From: Datisca glomerata
Lineage: Eukaryota; Streptophyta; Magnoliopsida; Cucurbitales; Datiscaceae
Direction: 5' to 3'
DNA length: 64,000 nt
Assembly (NCBI GenBank): GCA_003255025.1
Contig: QANY01009128.1
Span: 1,054,547-1,118,546 of the forward strand
Part shown: in pieces, positions 60,449 to 64,000 of the stretch
Layout of the letters: every line of letters begins with the position of its first letter
Numbering within the stretch: the first letter of the stretch is position 1
Translations under genes and position numbers: made by a program
The notes under the pieces: model-generated
What the model was told of the DNA's origin: nothing
Database searches by the model: none
The model's input: the letters and a program-made list of their open reading frames with translations, nothing else

Positions 60449-61549
60449 TGTTGAGGGTTATATCCTCAAAACATGTGTATCAACATCTTGATATGAAATT
60501 TAATGAATATTACATTTTTCTTATAATTGTTATTTTAAATTATTGTTGAATAATTTATATTAATATCTGAAAATTTTATATTCATTATGTGACTATAATC
60601 TTGTATTAATACGAGAGAATTACGATCATAGATAATGAATAAAATTACCAACAACATATTAAAGTATGAAATCTTTAATGAATGGTTGCTAGTACGGTTC
60701 ACTAAGCATTACGAAAACGTGTGATCTAGATCCAGATCATTGACGTGGACAGACATCTTAGTTAATGTACTTTATATAATGAGATTATATATGACTGGAC
60801 CAATGTGAATTAATATCTTTATCAATGTGTCGTTTAACATAAATATTTAATACACATCAATTCGATGATCATATGTAGATCAGTCTGAATCTCGAGTAGT
60901 GATGAACTCCTATACATGTCTACTGGATCTTTCGATTCACTCGTTAAGGTTTGTTTGTAAAACAGGCTAGTGACTTTTATTTTGGAGATTCAGCAATATG
61001 GATGACTGAGAACATGTTCTTACAAGATTTGGAATCCAAGCTTTCCTAACGGATCGTATATTGGTTCCCTTAAGTGTTAATTCTGGAACTGGATGATTAT
61101 TGAGCTTAAATTTATAATAAGGTTATAAAATAGTCATCCACTAGTAAATTAATGGTACTTAAGGATCAAAAAGTAATTAGAAGGGTAAAACAATAATTTT
61201 GACCAGTTCTAATTTACGAACTAATAATTGGATGACATAACTATATGACATGATTATATCAGTGCACTACATGAAAATACTCTGTAAATATACACTATAA
61301 TCTCTAAGAGTCCAATTTCATATTTATAGTGCAGTAATTATGGAATTAATAAATAAGATTATTTAATTAAAGTGTTTAATTAACTAGTTTATTAGAGCTT
61401 ATGATTATAGGCAAGGTCCCCAAGTCACCTCAATACTACGTAATCTAAACTGTGAATATTTCAGGACATGAGAAAATAGCTAACTTGCAAATGAATTTTT
61501 ATTCTGAGGCAAATACATAATTATGAGATAACTACGTGTGATTAATTAA
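60449..61549 (+). repeat. Copia 3' LTR, left part
   Basis: Starts TGTTGAGG at 60449 with a small hairpin (TTGAGG..CCTCAA). 60744-61540 recurs at about 62945-63740 at roughly 90% by eye. It is interrupted at 61549 by a hAT-like MITE. Confidence 0.75.
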
Positions 61550-61902
61550 TAGGGGTGTAAGCGGTTCGGTTTGGCTCAGTTTAGGGAGTTTTTCAAGCCT
61601 ACTCGAAAAATATAGTTTTATACATTAAAAAGCTGAACCGAACTGCTTAATGGCCCAAAGTCGAGCTGAACCGAACAGTGAAAAAGCACTAAAAACTGAG
61701 AAAAGCCGAACCGTGAGATTGAAAACAAAGTAAAGGAATTCCAACTCTCAACCAAATCTCAACAAATCTCATCCGAATCTCAGCCAAAGTTCAACCAAAT
61801 CTCAGATTTTACATTCAACTAAGAATACCAAAAACTTAACGAATAAAAACAAATTACATGAAAAAAACACAGACCCTTCATTTGTTTATGCTCTACATAG
61901 AG

Positions 61903-61940
<38 letters not shown>

Positions 61941-62261
61941 ATTACATGAAAAAAAGCACAGATGTCTTCATTAGTTTATACCCTAGACATAGACACACAC
62001 ACGGAGAGAGAGAGAGAGAGAGCGAGAGAGGGGGAGATTACTGATAAATTTTAACCCCTGCACAGATCTGAGGTATGAGATCTAGAAAACTATGGAAATG
62101 AAGCGACAACGACGAGGTTGTTCGGTGGTATAACATCTGGATTTGAGTGAATGGCCAGTTGTTTGATCTGCAACGACAATGCAGTTCTGATGGCGTTGTT
62201 CGCTGCTTAGCCGTTGGGTCTATAATATTGATCGATAGCGAAAGGTTGTGTTCGCGCGCAC

Positions 62262-62307
<46 letters not shown>

Positions 62308-62472
62308 CTGCATGTGGATCAAGAGAGTAATGGGTCTTCTGATCATCAAAGCTTGTGGACATCACAGAAATGACAAAACCACCCGAACCGACCCATGAGA
62401 AGTGACAAAACCAGTCGAACCGATGCGGTTCGGTCGGTTTTTGCGGTTTGGTCTATATTCCTTACACCCCTA
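61550..62472. mobile_element. hAT-like MITE inside the copia LTR
   Basis: Ends TAGGGGTGTAAG and CTTACACCCCTA are inverted repeats. TTAATTAA flanks both sides (61542-61549 and 62473-62480), an 8-bp target duplication. The neighbouring LTR copy lacks the element at the same place (about 63745), which supports the ends. The 923-bp body has GGTTCGG motifs at both ends and three (GA)n runs (about 61911, 62004 and 62263). No transposase. Confidence 0.85.
62263..62305 (+). repeat. (GA)n microsatellite
   Basis: About 21 GA dinucleotides inside the MITE. ORFs on both strands here are repeat translations. Confidence 0.9.
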
Positions 62473-62524
62473 TTAATTAATTAAGAATTAATTTATTTAT
62501 TTATTTGCATATGTAAATGTAATT

Positions 62525-62561
<37 letters not shown>

Positions 62562-62944
62562 AGTAATTATCAATTATTTTTTTAATTATAGATTAATGAG
62601 ATAGAATATCTAATTTGTGAAATTAGATAATTAAATTATTATTAGATAATAATTTGGATCAACTAAATCTGTTATTTGTGAAATAACAGGTAATTTAGTT
62701 TCTAAGGATAATCAGATATGTTAATTTTGAATTAACAGATATCGAGATATTATCTAATTAAAACAAATACTCAATTTGCAGTAATTGTCGCATGTTAATC
62801 ATTGATTGGGTATCAAAGATTGTTGTGGGCTATTATAGTGCCACGTGGTACTACAGTAGTAGGGGTGCAACACTATAGTGCCACACAATGCCTCACGACA
62901 CACTGGATTGCCATGTGACATTGCAGTTGTGCACCAATATGCAG
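62473..62944 (+). repeat. Copia 3' LTR, part after the MITE
   Basis: Copy of 56862-57305, with a (TA)n run at 62537-62562. It breaks off after 'caccaatatgcag', where the 5' LTR continues with 'tgggtcccactg'. Confidence 0.7.
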
Positions 62945-64000
62945 ATGCGGATAGACATCTTAGCGAATGTACTTTATATAATGAAATTATATATGAATGG
63001 ACCAATGTAAATTAATATCTTTATCAATGTGTCGTTTATCATAAATATTTAATACATTTTAATTCGATTATCATATGTAGATTAGTCTGAATCCTGAGTA
63101 GTCATGAACTCATATACATGTCTACTGGATCTTTTGATTCACTCGTTAATATTTTGATTCACTCGTTAAAACAAGCTAGTGACTTTTATTTTGGAGATTC
63201 AGCAATATGGATGATTGAGAACATGTTCTTACAAGATTTGGAATCCAAGCTTTCCTAACGGATCGTATATTGGTTTCCTTAAGTGTTAATTCTGAAACTG
63301 GATGATTATTGAGCTTAAATTTATAATAAGGTTATAAAATAGTCATCCACTAGTAAATTAATGGTACTTAAAGATCAAAAGGTAATTAGAAGGGTAAAAC
63401 GATAATTTTGACCAGTTCTAATTTACGAACTAATAATTGGATGACATAACTATATGACATGATTACATCAGTGCACTACATTAGAATACTCTGTAAATAT
63501 AATTTATAATTTCTAAGAGTGCAATTCCATACTTATAGTGAAGTAATAATGAAATTAATAAAATTATTTAATTAAGAGTTTAATTAGTAATCTAGTTTAT
63601 TAGAGCTTAGGATTATAGGTCTATGGTCCCCAAATCACCTCTATACTACGCAGTTTAGGGTGTGAATTTTTCAGAACATGAGAAAATGCCTGATTTGCAG
63701 ATGAATTTTTATTCTAGGGCAAATACATAATAATATAATAATTATGTGTCGTTAATTAATTAATTGAATTATTTATATATATAAATATAATTTTCAAAAA
63801 TTATATATATTAATATATATATATATATATTGAATTATTTATATATATAAATGTAATTTTTAGAAATTATATATATATATATATATAATTATCTAATTAT
63901 TGATCAGTGAGACAGAATATCTAATGATTGAAATTACATAATTAAATTATTATTAGATAATAATTTGGATCAACTAAATCTGTTATTTGTGAAATAACAG
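62945..64000 (+). repeat. Second partial copia LTR copy, joined directly
   Basis: 62945-63740 repeats 60744-61540, and 63745-64000 repeats 62480-62700, without the MITE between them. The copy runs off the window, so its right end is unseen. Confidence 0.75.

Noticed and set aside
60449..60480. Hairpin TTGAGG..CCTCAA as a terminator
   Set aside because: It is the normal start of this copia LTR in a plant genome, and bacterial-type terminators do not apply.
1..64000. tRNA or rRNA genes
   Set aside because: None seen by eye on either strand, but a covariance-model scan was not possible.

Overview
The window reads as nuclear DNA of a eudicot plant. Genes are few, spliced with GT-AG introns, and set in AT-rich DNA full of transposable elements. 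The CYP71-clan P450s, the plant-type ABCC transporter, the plant O-methyltransferase and the endogenous plant pararetrovirus all fit. The species cannot be fixed from sequence alone; CYP71D/CYP726-like P450s are common in Euphorbiaceae, but that is not decisive. Two single-base Ns (9130 and 30392) show it is a draft assembly.

Three genes look intact. Two CYP71-family P450s lie head to head: 5540-3890 on the minus strand (506 codons before the stop; 2 exons) and 9337-11874 on the plus strand (509; 2 exons). A ten-exon ABCC/MRP-type transporter runs from 32769 to 38748 (1520 codons before the stop, every exon junction in frame). The P450s keep the heme-cysteine, ExxR and I-helix motifs. The transporter keeps both nucleotide-binding domains. 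The P450s suit specialised (terpenoid-type) oxidation and the transporter suits vacuolar conjugate uptake. No shared pathway can be shown from this sequence.

Layout: 1-9130 holds GGTTCGG-rich hAT-like MITEs, an LTR relic, P450-1, a long-TIR element, a foldback-like array of about 45-bp repeats, and an apparently exact 911-bp duplication (1-911 = 8219-9129) ending at an N. P450-2 follows. 12113-18013 is a non-autonomous LTR retrotransposon with several internal tandem arrays. 18.4-26.2 kb is a decayed endogenous caulimovirid on the minus strand (movement, coat, protease, RT, RNase H), broken by an LTR-like insertion. 26.2-29.6 kb has a CACTA terminus, fragments of COQ6 and DUF868 host genes, and a second pararetroviral scrap. 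After the ABCC gene come a hAT MITE with near-perfect 8-bp TSDs, a 3-kb solo LTR (40635-43633) and a decayed CACTA element with TNP2-like transposase (44.1-47.9 kb). 48.9-52.2 kb is a COMT-type O-methyltransferase pseudogene. It is interrupted by a long inverted repeat whose two arms each carry a Dicer-like helicase exon. The right end (56.6-64 kb) is a rearranged Ty1/copia element whose LTR was colonised by a hAT MITE; a neighbouring LTR copy gives the empty site.

The most unusual structure is the Dicer-like inverted repeat. If transcribed it would fold into a hairpin of several hundred base pairs matching a core silencing gene.
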